A stretch of DNA of 22,999 bases from JBQCEE01 sp051960575 (lineage in GTDB: Bacteria; Actinomycetota; Actinomycetes; Mycobacteriales; Jatrophihabitantaceae): NCBI RefSeq assembly GCF_051960575.1, contig NZ_JBQCEE010000158.1, positions 1 through 22,999 of the forward strand, read 5' to 3'. The position numbers were made by a program, and so were the translations under genes. Below, in pieces: positions 6,351-14,028 of the stretch (its first letter is position 1; each line of letters starts with the position of its first letter). A model generated the notes under the pieces. The model saw only the letters and a list, made by a program, of their open reading frames with translations. It was not told the origin of the DNA and ran no database searches.

Positions 6351-7388
6351 GTGACCCGCACCGTTCCTGACCAGCCGCAGGCCGACGCGCGCGCGACGAC
6401 GACGCCGGCGACGACACCGGCCGAGCGGCCGCGCATCCCGATCGTCCGCATGCCGCAGCCGCCCGCCGACCGGCTCGCGGCGACGTGGCGGCAGGCCGAC
6501 CTGGCGCGCATCACCGAGGCGCGCGAGGCCGCCGAGCGGCGGACGACCGGTGGCTGGCACGTGGTGGGAGCGGCCGCCGACATCCGGCGGGGCAGCTCGG
6601 TCGTGCACACGGTGCTCGGGCGCGAGATCGTGCTGTGGCGTGCCGACGACGGCACGCTGTACGCCGGCCCGGGGGCCTGCCCGCACATGGGGGCGTCGCT
6701 GGCCGACTGCCCGGTGAGCGGCAGCACGCTGCGCTGCAAGTGGCACGGGCTCGCCTTCACGCCCAAAGGGCGCCCCGACTGGACGCCGGTGCGGGCGCAC
6801 GACGACGGCGTGCTCGCGTGGGTGCAGCTCGCCGGCGACGACACGCCGACCGACGAGCCCGTGCTGCCGCCGCGGCCGCCGCTCGAGTCGTCGGTGACTG
6901 CCGTGGTCGCGATGGACGGACGCTGCGAGCCGCGCGACGTCATCGCGAACCGGCTCGACCCGTGGCACGGCGCGTGGCTGCACCCGTACGCGTTCAGCCA
7001 CCTCACCGTCGACGAGGACGCGAGCGACACGCACCGCCTCGTGGTCGACGTCGCCTTCCGCCTGGGCCGCCGCTACGGCGTGCCCGTGCGCGCGGTGTTC
7101 TTCTGCCCGGACGCGCGCACCATCGTCATGCAGATCGTCGACGGCGAGGGCACGGGCAGCGTGGTCGAGACGCACGCGACGCTGCTGCGGCACGAGCCCG
7201 AGGGCACCCCGGTCACCCGGGTCACCGAGGCGACGATCGCCTACAGCGACCGCGCCGGCTTCCGGGTCGCGACGCGCCTGGCGGGCCTGCTGCGGCCGGC
7301 GATGCGGCACACCGCGCGGCAACTGTGGGTCGACGACCTCGCCTACGCCGAGCGGCGCTACCTGGTGCGCACCGGCTCGCTGCGCTGA
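6351..7388 (+). CDS. Rieske 2Fe-2S protein, DUF5914-like C-terminus
   Basis: The 345-residue protein has a Pro/Thr/Ala-rich N-terminus (about 1-40). A Rieske domain (about 69-165) follows with cluster ligands C110-P-H112 and C129-K-W-H132. The C-terminal half (about 195-345) contains RCEPRDVIANRLDPWHGAWLHPYAFSHLTV in segments, resembling the DUF5914 type. It could be the oxygenase-like partner of the adjacent CrtU-like and methyltransferase genes, since such Rieske proteins occur in actinobacterial carotenoid clusters, but no reaction can be read. GTG 6351 follows CAGGAT at 6 nt, so the start may be leaderless. An upstream ATG at 6343 is closed by a stop after three codons. The 3' end overlaps the convergent flavoprotein gene by 31 bp. 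Confidence 0.75.
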   Translation: MTRTVPDQPQADARATTTPATTPAERPRIPIVRMPQPPADRLAATWRQADLARITEAREAAERRTTGGWHVVGAAADIRRGSSVVHTVLGREIVLWRADDGTLYAGPGACPHMGASLADCPVSGSTLRCKWHGLAFTPKGRPDWTPVRAHDDGVLAWVQLAGDDTPTDEPVLPPRPPLESSVTAVVAMDGRCEPRDVIANRLDPWHGAWLHPYAFSHLTVDEDASDTHRLVVDVAFRLGRRYGVPVRAVFFCPDARTIVMQIVDGEGTGSVVETHATLLRHEPEGTPVTRVTEATIAYSDRAGFRVATRLAGLLRPAMRHTARQLWVDDLAYAERRYLVRTGSLR

Positions 7389-8932
7389 CCGCTCGCGGCG
7401 GCGCGGATCGCCTGCGGCCCGCGTGCGTGCCGGCCGAGCCAGGTGCGTGAGCGCAGCGGCACCGTCCAGAGGCCGTGCCCGGCGAGACGCCACTGCTGCA
7501 GCAGCTCGTTCGCGGCGAGGAAGCCGGTGGTGGCGGCGCGCTCCATCAGCGCGACGGGGAAGTCGCAGCGGATGCCGTCACCTGCGAGCACTATTCGCGG
7601 GTCAGGGGTCGACACGCCCGGACGCCGCGCCCACGGCTCGACCCCGACGAGGGGGCAGTCGGCGTTGAGCAGGAACTCGTCGGCGACGACCGACGCGTGC
7701 GCGTACTCGGGGTAGAGCCGGTCGAGCGTCGCGCGCATCTCGGCGCGCAGCCCGGCCTCGTCGGTGTCGTCGAGCGCGTAGGCGTGCAGCTCGACCACCG
7801 AACCACCGGTGCGCGCGGCCCACGTCGCAGCACCGGCCTCGAAGCGCTCGAGCACGCTGATGTTGTCGACGCGTCCGAACCCGGCGGTGCCGAGGAACGG
7901 CGGCCGCTCGGACGCAGCGGGCCGGTCGAACCACAGGCGGTGCACGGCGAACGGCGGGGCCATGCGCAGGGCCGCGAGTCGCTCACGCCAGTCGTCGCCG
8001 GCGCTGGTCGCGTCGGGCGGCAGCAACAGCCCTTGCGTCGTGGCGAGATCGGTGGCGACGACGACGGCGTCGGCCTCCACCACACCGGTTGAGGTCAGTA
8101 CCTCGACACCTGTTGTGGACGACGCGACGGCCTCGACCGCGGTGCCGGTGCGGACGTCGACGCCCCGCTGCCGCAGGTGGCCTGCCAGCGGTGCCCAGAG
8201 CGCGCTGTCGTAGTCGTCGTCGGGCACGTCGAAGAGCAGACCCTCGGCCGAGCCGAGGAAGTAGGCGTGGAACATCGCGATCAGCTCGCCGGCGGCGAAG
8301 TCGCTCGGGTGGGCGAAGAAGCTGCGCGCGAAGACCTCGAGCGCGAGGTGGCGTGCGGGGGTCGGGAAGCGCAGGCGGTCGAGGTAGTCGGCCGCGCTCT
8401 CGCCGTCGTGCTGCTCGAACGTGCGCGGGAAGTCGACGTTGAGCAGCTCGGTCGCGGCGTCGCCGTCGATGTGCTTGAGGTCGGCCAGGGTGAAGGTCTT
8501 GCTCTGCAGCACGAAGGTGATGAGGTTCCACGGCGGCCGGCGGGGGATGCGCGCGAACGAGTCCTCGAACCCGTCGGCCGAGAGCAGCGGGTAGTCGGCT
8601 ACGGGCACCAGCCGCCGCAGCGACGGGTCGACGCGCCGCAGCAGCGCCCGCAGGTTGTAGTACTGCCGGAAGAAGGCGTGGAAGCCGCGGCTCATCGTCG
8701 CCGGGCCGTCGGCATGGGCGACCGGCCAGGCACGCACGCGGCCGCCCAACTGCTCGTGCTGTTCGAGCAGCGTGACGGCGACGCCGCGTTCGGCGAGCGC
8801 GGTCGCCGCGGCCAGCCCTGCGACCCCGCCGCCGAGCACGGCGACGTGGTGCGTGCGGCCATCGTCGGAGGCGCCGTGGTGCGCGGGGTGGTGCTCGGCC
8901 CGCTTGTCGCGTCCGGGGCGGGTGCGGGTCAC
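7358..8932 (-). CDS. CrtU-like FAD-dependent desaturase/oxidoreductase
   Basis: The 524-residue product has an FAD fold near the N-terminus (HVAVLGGGVAGLAAATALAER, residues 29-49, then LEQHEQLGGRVRAW). Next comes GPATMSRGFHAFFRQYYNLR, which is characteristic of the CrtU-type carotenoid desaturase/methyltransferase group. The protein closes with the FAD motif AGDGIRCDFPVALMERAATTG. CrtU converts beta-end groups of carotenoids to aromatic rings. The GTG start overlaps the methyltransferase stop as GTGA, so the two are translationally coupled. The open frame continues upstream to 9475 only as a shadow of the methyltransferase. A general amine-oxidase-like carotenoid enzyme is the alternative. 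No phytoene synthase, GGPP synthase or phytoene desaturase lies in the window. Confidence 0.75.
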   Translation of the reverse strand: MTRTRPGRDKRAEHHPAHHGASDDGRTHHVAVLGGGVAGLAAATALAERGVAVTLLEQHEQLGGRVRAWPVAHADGPATMSRGFHAFFRQYYNLRALLRRVDPSLRRLVPVADYPLLSADGFEDSFARIPRRPPWNLITFVLQSKTFTLADLKHIDGDAATELLNVDFPRTFEQHDGESAADYLDRLRFPTPARHLALEVFARSFFAHPSDFAAGELIAMFHAYFLGSAEGLLFDVPDDDYDSALWAPLAGHLRQRGVDVRTGTAVEAVASSTTGVEVLTSTGVVEADAVVVATDLATTQGLLLPPDATSAGDDWRERLAALRMAPPFAVHRLWFDRPAASERPPFLGTAGFGRVDNISVLERFEAGAATWAARTGGSVVELHAYALDDTDEAGLRAEMRATLDRLYPEYAHASVVADEFLLNADCPLVGVEPWARRPGVSTPDPRIVLAGDGIRCDFPVALMERAATTGFLAANELLQQWRLAGHGLWTVPLRSRTWLGRHARGPQAIRAAASGQRSEPVRTR

Positions 8933-9699
8933 GGGCGGCGCGCCGAGATCGTGTGCAGGATGCCGCGCTGCCAGATCGCGGCGGTGGTGAACCGGACGTC
9001 CTCGACCCGCACGTCGATGAACCCGGCCCGCTCGAGTCGGTCGGTGAAGGCGGCCAGTGTGTCGAACTGCAGCACGCTGCGCCAGAGGTAGCGGTAGAGC
9101 GCGGTGCGCCGGGTGAGCACCAGGCTCATCGGGATGATCACGAGCCAGCAGACCAGCGTCCAGAGCGCCATCGCGCGGCGCGAGCCCGCGACCGAGTACT
9201 CCTGCACGACGAGGCGCCCGCCCGGGGCGAGCACGTCGCGCACCGCGCCGAGGGTGGCGTCGCGGTCGGCGGCGGGCACGTTGCGGAACAGGTAGCACGC
9301 GAACGCGCCGTCGTAGGGCGGGCGCAGGCCCCACTCGTCCGCCCTGGACGAGACCTGCTCGGCCCGACCGTGCACGAACCGCACGCCGGCGGGCCACGGC
9401 TTGCGCCGCGCCTGGTCGAGCATGCCGTCGGACGCGTCGACGCCGACGACCTCGGCCGGGTCGGGCACCTCGCACAGCAGGGCCGTCGTCGAGGCCCCGG
9501 AGCCGCAGCCGATGTCGAGCAGCCGCGGCCGCTCCGGCAGGCCGGCGGCGAGCGCGGCGGCACCGGCACGCAGGTGCGCGTGGTAGCCGGGGTTGAGGCC
9601 GACCATCAGGTCGTAGCGGCGTGCCGTCGCGTCGAACTCGCGGCTCAGCACGGCGGAGTGGCGGTCGGCGTCGACGAGCCCGCCCGGAATCTCACGCAT
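8929..9699 (-). CDS. class I SAM-dependent methyltransferase, UbiE/CrtT-like
   Basis: The 256-residue protein contains the SAM-binding motif I LLDIGCGSG (60-68), the acidic motif VVGVDAS (84-90) and YDGAFACYLFRNVP, all in UbiE/MenG-like order. An unusual hydrophobic stretch, LWTLVCWLVIIPMSLVL (179-195), suggests contact with the membrane or a lipid substrate. It is the first gene of a two-gene unit with the CrtU-like gene, whose start overlaps its stop. A methyltransferase called crtT sits beside crtU in Streptomyces carotenoid clusters, and the arrangement here is similar. The substrate is unknown. There is no Shine-Dalgarno sequence. TTGGAT ends 7 nt before the ATG. Confidence 0.8.
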   Translation of the reverse strand: MREIPGGLVDADRHSAVLSREFDATARRYDLMVGLNPGYHAHLRAGAAALAAGLPERPRLLDIGCGSGASTTALLCEVPDPAEVVGVDASDGMLDQARRKPWPAGVRFVHGRAEQVSSRADEWGLRPPYDGAFACYLFRNVPAADRDATLGAVRDVLAPGGRLVVQEYSVAGSRRAMALWTLVCWLVIIPMSLVLTRRTALYRYLWRSVLQFDTLAAFTDRLERAGFIDVRVEDVRFTTAAIWQRGILHTISARRP

Positions 9700-9706
9700 C
9701 TGTTCG

Positions 9707-9712
9707 ATCCAA
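9707..9712 (-). promoter_or_regulatory. possible -10 box (TTGGAT) of the methyltransferase gene
   Basis: On the minus strand TTGGAT ends 7 nt before the ATG at 9699. It differs from TANNNT at one position. Confidence 0.3.
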
Positions 9713-9735
9713 GCACAGGTTCGGCGGGGATGGAC

Positions 9736-9767
9736 GCGCCGCCCGGCACACGTTCGCCGGGCGGCGC
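9736..9767 (-). terminator. hairpin downstream of the acidic helical protein gene
   Basis: Twelve-base perfect arms (GCGCCGCCCGGC at 9736-9747 and its complement at 9756-9767) enclose an 8-nt loop, 21 bp after the stop at 9789. It has a GC-rich stem and no T-run, as is common for actinobacterial terminators. Confidence 0.6.
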
Positions 9768-9788
9768 TCGTCGCGGGTCAGGACCGGG

Positions 9789-10262
9789 TCAGTGCTCGGC
9801 GTGCTCCTGCTCGGCCACCTGCTCGTGGCGCTGCTCGGCGCGCTCGTCCTCGATCTGCTCGGCGAGCAGGTGCTTCGCGCGCAGCGCGGCCTGCACCTCC
9901 TGCAGGTCGGCGTCCTCGGCGAGCTCGCCCGCGTGCGGCTCCAGCTCCTCCTGCTCGAGCAGGTCGTCGGCGATCTGCTCGGCCTGCTGCACGTCGACCT
10001 CGATCGGCGCGTCGTCGCGCAGCGCGGTCGCCGACGGGCGGCTCGGGCGGTCGTCGTCCGTCGACGTGGGTGACGGCGCGAACCGGCCGTCCGTCGCCCG
10101 GTCGGCCGCCCGGCCGGCGGTGCGACGGCCCCGGAGGACCAGGGCCTCGACGGTCTGCACGCCGTGCTCGGCCGTGCTGAGCACGCGGTCGCCGAGGGGC
10201 ACCTTGTGCAGCACGGTGGCGGGCAGGTGCAGGATGCGGTGGGCAAGGGTCGTGACAGACAT
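9789..10262 (-). CDS. acidic, helical conserved-looking protein of unknown function
   Basis: This 157-residue protein has two parts. The N-terminus (1-50) looks amphipathic: SVTTLAHRILHLPATVLHKVP followed by GVQTVEALVLRGRRTAG. After a Pro/Ser/Thr/Asp linker (about 62-80), the C-terminus (about 85-157) is a Glu/Gln/Ala-rich helix, probably a coiled coil (VQQAEQIADDLLEQEELEP and AEQIEDERAEQRHEQVAEQ). Such a layout suits a membrane- or lipid-surface-binding protein, but this is only inference from composition. I do not recognise the family. The ATG at 10262 has a good AGAGGA site. An in-frame ATG at 10286 is less well placed. The gene diverges from the kinase gene. Confidence 0.75.
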   Translation of the reverse strand: MSVTTLAHRILHLPATVLHKVPLGDRVLSTAEHGVQTVEALVLRGRRTAGRAADRATDGRFAPSPTSTDDDRPSRPSATALRDDAPIEVDVQQAEQIADDLLEQEELEPHAGELAEDADLQEVQAALRAKHLLAEQIEDERAEQRHEQVAEQEHAEH

Positions 10263-10331
10263 GGAGTCCTCTTCGATGATCGACAACAGCTGCCCTCTGG
10301 TCTACCCGGGCGGCCGCGCGACTCACCGCCT

Positions 10332-10976
10332 GTGACGAAGGTGGATGAGGTCCGGGCGTCCGTCGACGAGCTCGCGACCCGTGCTGTCGCCCTCGCCGCG
10401 GGACGCCGCCGCACCCTGCTCGGCATCACCGGTGCCCCGGGCGCCGGGAAGTCGACCCTCGCGGCGGCCCTCGCCGACCGCATCGGCGACGCCGCCGTCG
10501 TGGTCGGGATGGACGGCTTCCACCTCGCCCACGCCGAGCTGCAGCGGCTGGGGCGCGCCGACCGCAAGGGTGCGCCGGACACCTTCGACGCCCGCGGCTA
10601 CGCCGCCCTGCTGCACCGTCTGCGGCACGACGACGCGCCGGTCGTCTACGCGCCGCTGTTCCGGCGCGACCTCGAGGAGCCGATCGCCAACTGCGTGCCC
10701 GTCCCGCGCGACGTCGCGCTGGTGATCACCGAGGGCAACTACCTGCTGCTGGACGGTGCGTGGACACCGGTGCGCGCCGAACTCGACGCGGTCTGGTTCC
10801 TCGAGGTGCCGGACGACGTGCGGCGGCAGCGGCTGGTCGAGCGCCGCGTCGGCCACGGCTGGCCGCGGGAGGACGCCTGGCGCTGGACGACCTGCAGCGA
10901 CGAGCGCAACGCCGGGACGGTCGCCGCCACGCGAGCCCGTGCCGACCTGGTCGTCGAGGTGACAGCGCCCGGCTGA
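10332..10976 (+). CDS. P-loop nucleoside/nucleotide kinase-family protein (uridine kinase/pantothenate kinase-like)
   Basis: The 214-residue protein has a Walker A motif GAPGAGKST (34-42). GMDGFHLAHAEL (near 59-70) is the substrate-binding loop typical of the PanK/uridine-kinase-like group. DTFDARGYAALLHRLR follows, and then the Walker-B-like VALVITEGNYLLLD. The lid is RRQRLVERRVGHGWP. Substrates in this group range from nucleosides and sugars to pantothenate, so only the fold can be called. The GTG start is chosen because the frame upstream is not conserved in style and overlaps the divergent gene. It converges with the ribokinase gene, 3 bp apart, and may share sugar or nucleoside metabolism with it. 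Confidence 0.8.
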   Translation: MTKVDEVRASVDELATRAVALAAGRRRTLLGITGAPGAGKSTLAAALADRIGDAAVVVGMDGFHLAHAELQRLGRADRKGAPDTFDARGYAALLHRLRHDDAPVVYAPLFRRDLEEPIANCVPVPRDVALVITEGNYLLLDGAWTPVRAELDAVWFLEVPDDVRRQRLVERRVGHGWPREDAWRWTTCSDERNAGTVAATRARADLVVEVTAPG

Positions 10977-10979
10977 GCG

Positions 10980-11864
10980 TCAGGGACGCGGCGGCTGGGC
11001 GCCGGCGTGCTGCACGGCGCGGGTGCCCGCCTCGACGGCGGCGGAGACCGCGTCGCCGAGTTCGGCGCCGAGGGCGAGGCGGGCGGCGAGGGTTCCGGCG
11101 AAGGCGTCACCGGCGCCGGTGGTGTCGACGGCGGTGACCCCGGCGGCCGCGACGTGCCGCACGCCGTCACCAGTGGCGAGGAACGCGCCGTCGCCGCCCG
11201 CGGTCACGACGACGGCACGCGGGCCGATCGCGGTGAGCGAGGCAGCGAGTGCCGCCGGCTCGTCGGTGCTCACCCGGCCGGCCGAGTACGCGGCCTCCGC
11301 CCGGTTGACGACCAGGACGTCGACGGCGGTGAGGGTGGTCGGCTCGACCGGGCGGGCGGGGGACAGGTTCAGCACCACGGTGCACCCGGCCGCGGCAGCG
11401 AGTTCGACGGCGCGGTCGACAGCCGCCGGCGGGACCTCGAGCTGGACGAGCAGCACCGCGGCGCCCGTGATGACGTCCCGCCAGCCGTCGACGTCGGCCG
11501 GCGTGACGGCCTGGTTGGCGCCGGGCGCGACCGCGATCTGGTTCTCGCCGGTCGGCCCGACCAGCACGATCGCCAGGCCGCTCGCGCCGTCGGCCTTCGC
11601 GACGTGCGAGGTGTCGACCCTGTGCGCGGCGAGGTCGTCGAGCAGTGTCGTGCCCGCGTCGTCGGTGCCGACCCGCCCGAGGAAGGTCACCGCGGCGCCG
11701 GCGGCGGCTGCCGCGACCGCCTGGTTGCCGCCCTTCCCGCCCGGCTGCCAGCCCGGTTCGCCGCCGAGCACCGTCTCGCCCGGGGCCGGCAGGCTCTGCA
11801 CCCGCAGCGTCAGGTCGAGGTTGGTCGACCCGAGCACCACGACCCGGCCACTGCGATCGGACAT
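10980..11864 (-). CDS. rbsK: ribokinase (PfkB family)
   Basis: The 294-residue protein begins VVVLGSTNLDLTLRV. PfkB signature 1, GGKGGNQAVAAAAAGA, is at 42-57. The second, DTTGAGDAFAGTLAA (247-261), includes the catalytic Asp253 and the anion hole. Asn14/Asp16 and the GGKGGNQ loop match ribokinases, which phosphorylate D-ribose to ribose-5-phosphate. Length fits the family (about 300). GAGGGG lies 7 nt before the ATG. It is the last of three minus-strand genes after selD and the aldo/keto reductase. A double palindrome lies in the 52-bp gap before it, which may give it separate control. No ribose transporter or LacI regulator is in the window. Confidence 0.88.
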   Translation of the reverse strand: MSDRSGRVVVLGSTNLDLTLRVQSLPAPGETVLGGEPGWQPGGKGGNQAVAAAAAGAAVTFLGRVGTDDAGTTLLDDLAAHRVDTSHVAKADGASGLAIVLVGPTGENQIAVAPGANQAVTPADVDGWRDVITGAAVLLVQLEVPPAAVDRAVELAAAAGCTVVLNLSPARPVEPTTLTAVDVLVVNRAEAAYSAGRVSTDEPAALAASLTAIGPRAVVVTAGGDGAFLATGDGVRHVAAAGVTAVDTTGAGDAFAGTLAARLALGAELGDAVSAAVEAGTRAVQHAGAQPPRP

Positions 11865-11881
11865 CGACGCACCCCTCGGTC

Positions 11882-11912
11882 GAGACCTCCTGGTCTCAAC
11901 CGACGTTGAGAC
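11882..11912. promoter_or_regulatory. two overlapping palindromes upstream of rbsK
   Basis: GTCTCAAC-CGAC-GTTGAGAC (11893-11912) is a perfect 8-bp inverted repeat. It overlaps a second one, GAGACC-TCCT-GGTCTC (11882-11897). They share five bases, so an RNA could fold only one at a time. They lie between the aldo/keto reductase stop and the rbsK start. An operator for a LacI-like regulator or a terminator/attenuator pair are both possible. Confidence 0.5.
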
Positions 11913-11916
11913 GCCG

Positions 11917-12966
11917 TCAGACTAGAGGATCCGGGCCGAGTTGCGACTGCTCGCGCCACAGGTCGACGGCCGGGTCGTCCTTGGCCAACGCGTCGATCGC
12001 CGCCAGCTCTTCGTCGGTGAAGTCGGTGCGGTGCACAGCCGACACGTTGCTCTCGAGCTGCTCGACCGAGCTCGCGCCGATCACGACCGACGTCACGCGA
12101 GGGTCGCGCAGAGTCCACGAGATCGCCATCTCGGCCAGCGACTGCCCGCGCCGCTCGGCGATGGCGTTCAGTTCGCGCAGCACCTGCACCCGCTCGTCGG
12201 TGATCACGTCACGCGAGAACGTGTCGTTGCGCGACGCCCGCGAACCCTCCGGCACGCCGTCGAGGTACTTGTCCGTGAGCAGCCCCTGGGCAAGCGCGGT
12301 GAAGCCGATGCAGCCTGCGCCGACGTCGGCGAGGGTGTCGAGCAGCCCGCCCTCGATCCAGCGGTTGAACATCGAGTACGACGGCTGGTGGATGAGCAGC
12401 CGGGTGCCGAGGCGTGCCAGCAGGTCGGCCGCCTGCCGGGTGCGCTCGGGGCCGTAGGACGAGATGCCGACGTAGAGCGCCTTGCCCTGCTGGACGGCGG
12501 TGTGCAGGGCACCGACCGTCTCGTCCAGCGGGGTGTCGGGGTCGGGGCGGTGCGAGTAGAAGATGTCGACGTGGTCGAGGCCGAGCCGCCGCAGCGACTG
12601 GTCGAGGCTGCCCAGCAGGTACTTGCGCGAGCCGAGGTCGCCGTAGGGGCCGGGCCACATGTCCCAGCCGGCCTTCGTGCTGATCACGAGCTCGTCGCGG
12701 TACGGACCGAAGTCCTCGCGCAGGATGCGCCCGACGTTGATCTCGGCCGAGCCGTAGGGCGGCCCGTAGTTGTTGGCGAGGTCGAAGTGGGTCACCCCGA
12801 GGTCGAAGGCCCGCTGCATGATCGCCCGCTGCGTCTCGAGCCGCCGGTCGTCGCCGAAGTTCTGCCAGAAGCCGAGCGACACCATCGGCAGCTGGATGCC
12901 GCTGCGCCCGCAACGGCGATAGCGCATCGTGTCGTAGCGCTTCGGGTCGGCCACGTAGGCGTCCAA
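11917..12966 (-). CDS. mgrA: aldo/keto reductase, YghZ/MgrA type (L-glyceraldehyde 3-phosphate reductase-like)
   Basis: The 349-residue protein has all four AKR active-site residues: Asp62 and Tyr67 in FDLANNYGPPYGSAE, Lys98 in ISTKAGWDMWPGPYG, and His139 in DIFYSHRPDPDTPLDE. The N-terminal YRRCGRSGIQLPMVSLGFWQNFG and the end TSVVIGASSVEQLESNV closely resemble E. coli YghZ, which reduces L-glyceraldehyde 3-phosphate and detoxifies methylglyoxal with NADPH. The start appears to be TTG at 12964-12966, because VADPKRYDTMRYR aligns with the beginning of YghZ and AAGGGA stands 8 nt before it. A GTG four codons in is the alternative. The gene is 30 bp after selD, on the same strand. Confidence 0.88.
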   Translation of the reverse strand: MDAYVADPKRYDTMRYRRCGRSGIQLPMVSLGFWQNFGDDRRLETQRAIMQRAFDLGVTHFDLANNYGPPYGSAEINVGRILREDFGPYRDELVISTKAGWDMWPGPYGDLGSRKYLLGSLDQSLRRLGLDHVDIFYSHRPDPDTPLDETVGALHTAVQQGKALYVGISSYGPERTRQAADLLARLGTRLLIHQPSYSMFNRWIEGGLLDTLADVGAGCIGFTALAQGLLTDKYLDGVPEGSRASRNDTFSRDVITDERVQVLRELNAIAERRGQSLAEMAISWTLRDPRVTSVVIGASSVEQLESNVSAVHRTDFTDEELAAIDALAKDDPAVDLWREQSQLGPDPLV

Positions 12967-12996
12967 GGTCAGTCCCTTCGTCCAGGTCTCGGCGGA

Positions 12997-12999
12997 TGG
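12997..12999 (-). other. short gap between selD and the aldo/keto reductase
   Basis: The gap of about 38 bp (12967-13004) contains the AAGGGA ribosome site of the TTG-started reductase and no hairpin, so the reductase may be read through from selD. Confidence 0.35.
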
Positions 13000-13004
13000 T
13001 GTGC

Positions 13005-13997
13005 TCAGCGGATGACGAGGGTGGTGTCGGCGCGGGGCACGAACTCGCCGATCACCGGTGCACCGGGGATCTCGCCGGCCAGCAGCAGGCCACCGCTCGT
13101 CTGCGCGTCCGCGAGCAGGAGCAGTTCGTCCTCGTCCACGCCGGACGCGAGGTGCGGGCGCACCCAGTCGAGGTTGCGCCAGGTGCCGCCGCTGACGAAG
13201 CCGTCGCGCAGCGCCTCACGGGCGCCGTCGAGGTAGGGCACGGCGGCGGCGTCCACGACGGCGGTGACCCCAGAGGCCCGCGCCATCTTGTACAGGTGAC
13301 CGAGCAGGCCGAACCCGGTGACGTCGGTGGCGGCCGCGATGCCGGCCTCGAGCGCCGCGGCGGCCGCCCGCTTGTTCAGCGCCGTCATGCTCGCGATCGC
13401 CTGCGGGAAGACCTCGCCGGTGGACTTGTGCCGGTTGTTCAGCACGCCGACGCCCAGATGCTTGCTGAGGCTGATCGGCTGCCCGGCGCGGGCGGCGTCG
13501 TTGCGCATGACGCGGGCCGGGTCGGCGACACCGGTCACGGCGAGGCCGTACTTCGGCTCGGGGTCGTCGATGCTGTGGCCGCCGCCGACGTGGCACCCGG
13601 CCTCGCGGCAGATGTCCAGGCCGCCGCGCAGCACCTCGCGCAGCAGCTCGCCGGGCAGCACGTCGCGCGGCCAGCCGACGAGGTTCACGGCCACGACCGG
13701 CCGCCCGCCCATGGCGTAGACGTCCGACAGCGCGTTCGCCGCGGCGATGCGGCCGAAGTCGTAGGCGTCGTCGACGACGGGGGTGAAGAAGTCGGCGGTG
13801 GCGACCACGGCGAGCCCGTCCTGCACACGCACGATTGCGGCGTCGTCGCCGTCGTCGAGGCCGACGACGAGGTCGGGACCGGTGTCGCCGGTGAGGTCGC
13901 GGACGATCTCTTCGAGCTCGCCCGGCGGGATCTTGCAGGCGCAGCCGCCGCCGTGCGCGAACTGCGTCAGGCGGGTGCTGGTCAGCTCGGCGCTCAC
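13005..13997 (-). CDS. selD: selenide, water dikinase (selenophosphate synthetase)
   Basis: The 330-residue protein makes selenophosphate from selenide and ATP, the selenium donor for tRNA-Sec charging. The N-terminus RLTQFAHGGGCACKIPPGEL holds the catalytic Cys19 and Lys22 (Cys17/Lys20 in E. coli); the catalytic position is Cys, not selenocysteine. Further motifs are LDDGDDAAIVRV, ATADFFTPVVDDAYDFGRIAA, AMGGRP and ATDVTGFGLLGHL. I place the start at GTG 13995-13997, since TACTGT ends exactly 7 nt before it and the N-terminus then matches E. coli SelD. A GTG at 14015 in the same frame would add six residues but overlaps this promoter. It diverges from selC. Confidence 0.92.
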   Translation of the reverse strand: MSAELTSTRLTQFAHGGGCACKIPPGELEEIVRDLTGDTGPDLVVGLDDGDDAAIVRVQDGLAVVATADFFTPVVDDAYDFGRIAAANALSDVYAMGGRPVVAVNLVGWPRDVLPGELLREVLRGGLDICREAGCHVGGGHSIDDPEPKYGLAVTGVADPARVMRNDAARAGQPISLSKHLGVGVLNNRHKSTGEVFPQAIASMTALNKRAAAAALEAGIAAATDVTGFGLLGHLYKMARASGVTAVVDAAAVPYLDGAREALRDGFVSGGTWRNLDWVRPHLASGVDEDELLLLADAQTSGGLLLAGEIPGAPVIGEFVPRADTTLVIR

Positions 13998-14004
13998 CTC
14001 TCCG

Positions 14005-14010
14005 ACAGTA
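14005..14010 (-). promoter_or_regulatory. leaderless-type -10 box (TACTGT) of selD
   Basis: On the minus strand TACTGT ends 7 nt before the GTG at 13997. It lies only 5 bp from the -10 of the divergent selC gene. Confidence 0.5.
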
Positions 14011-14015
14011 GGCAC

Positions 14016-14021
14016 TAGCGT
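14016..14021 (+). promoter_or_regulatory. -10 box (TAGCGT) of selC
   Basis: TAGCGT ends 7 nt before the mature 5' end of tRNA-Sec at 14029, so transcription could start at or next to the tRNA itself. Confidence 0.5.
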
Positions 14022-14028
14022 GATCAGC

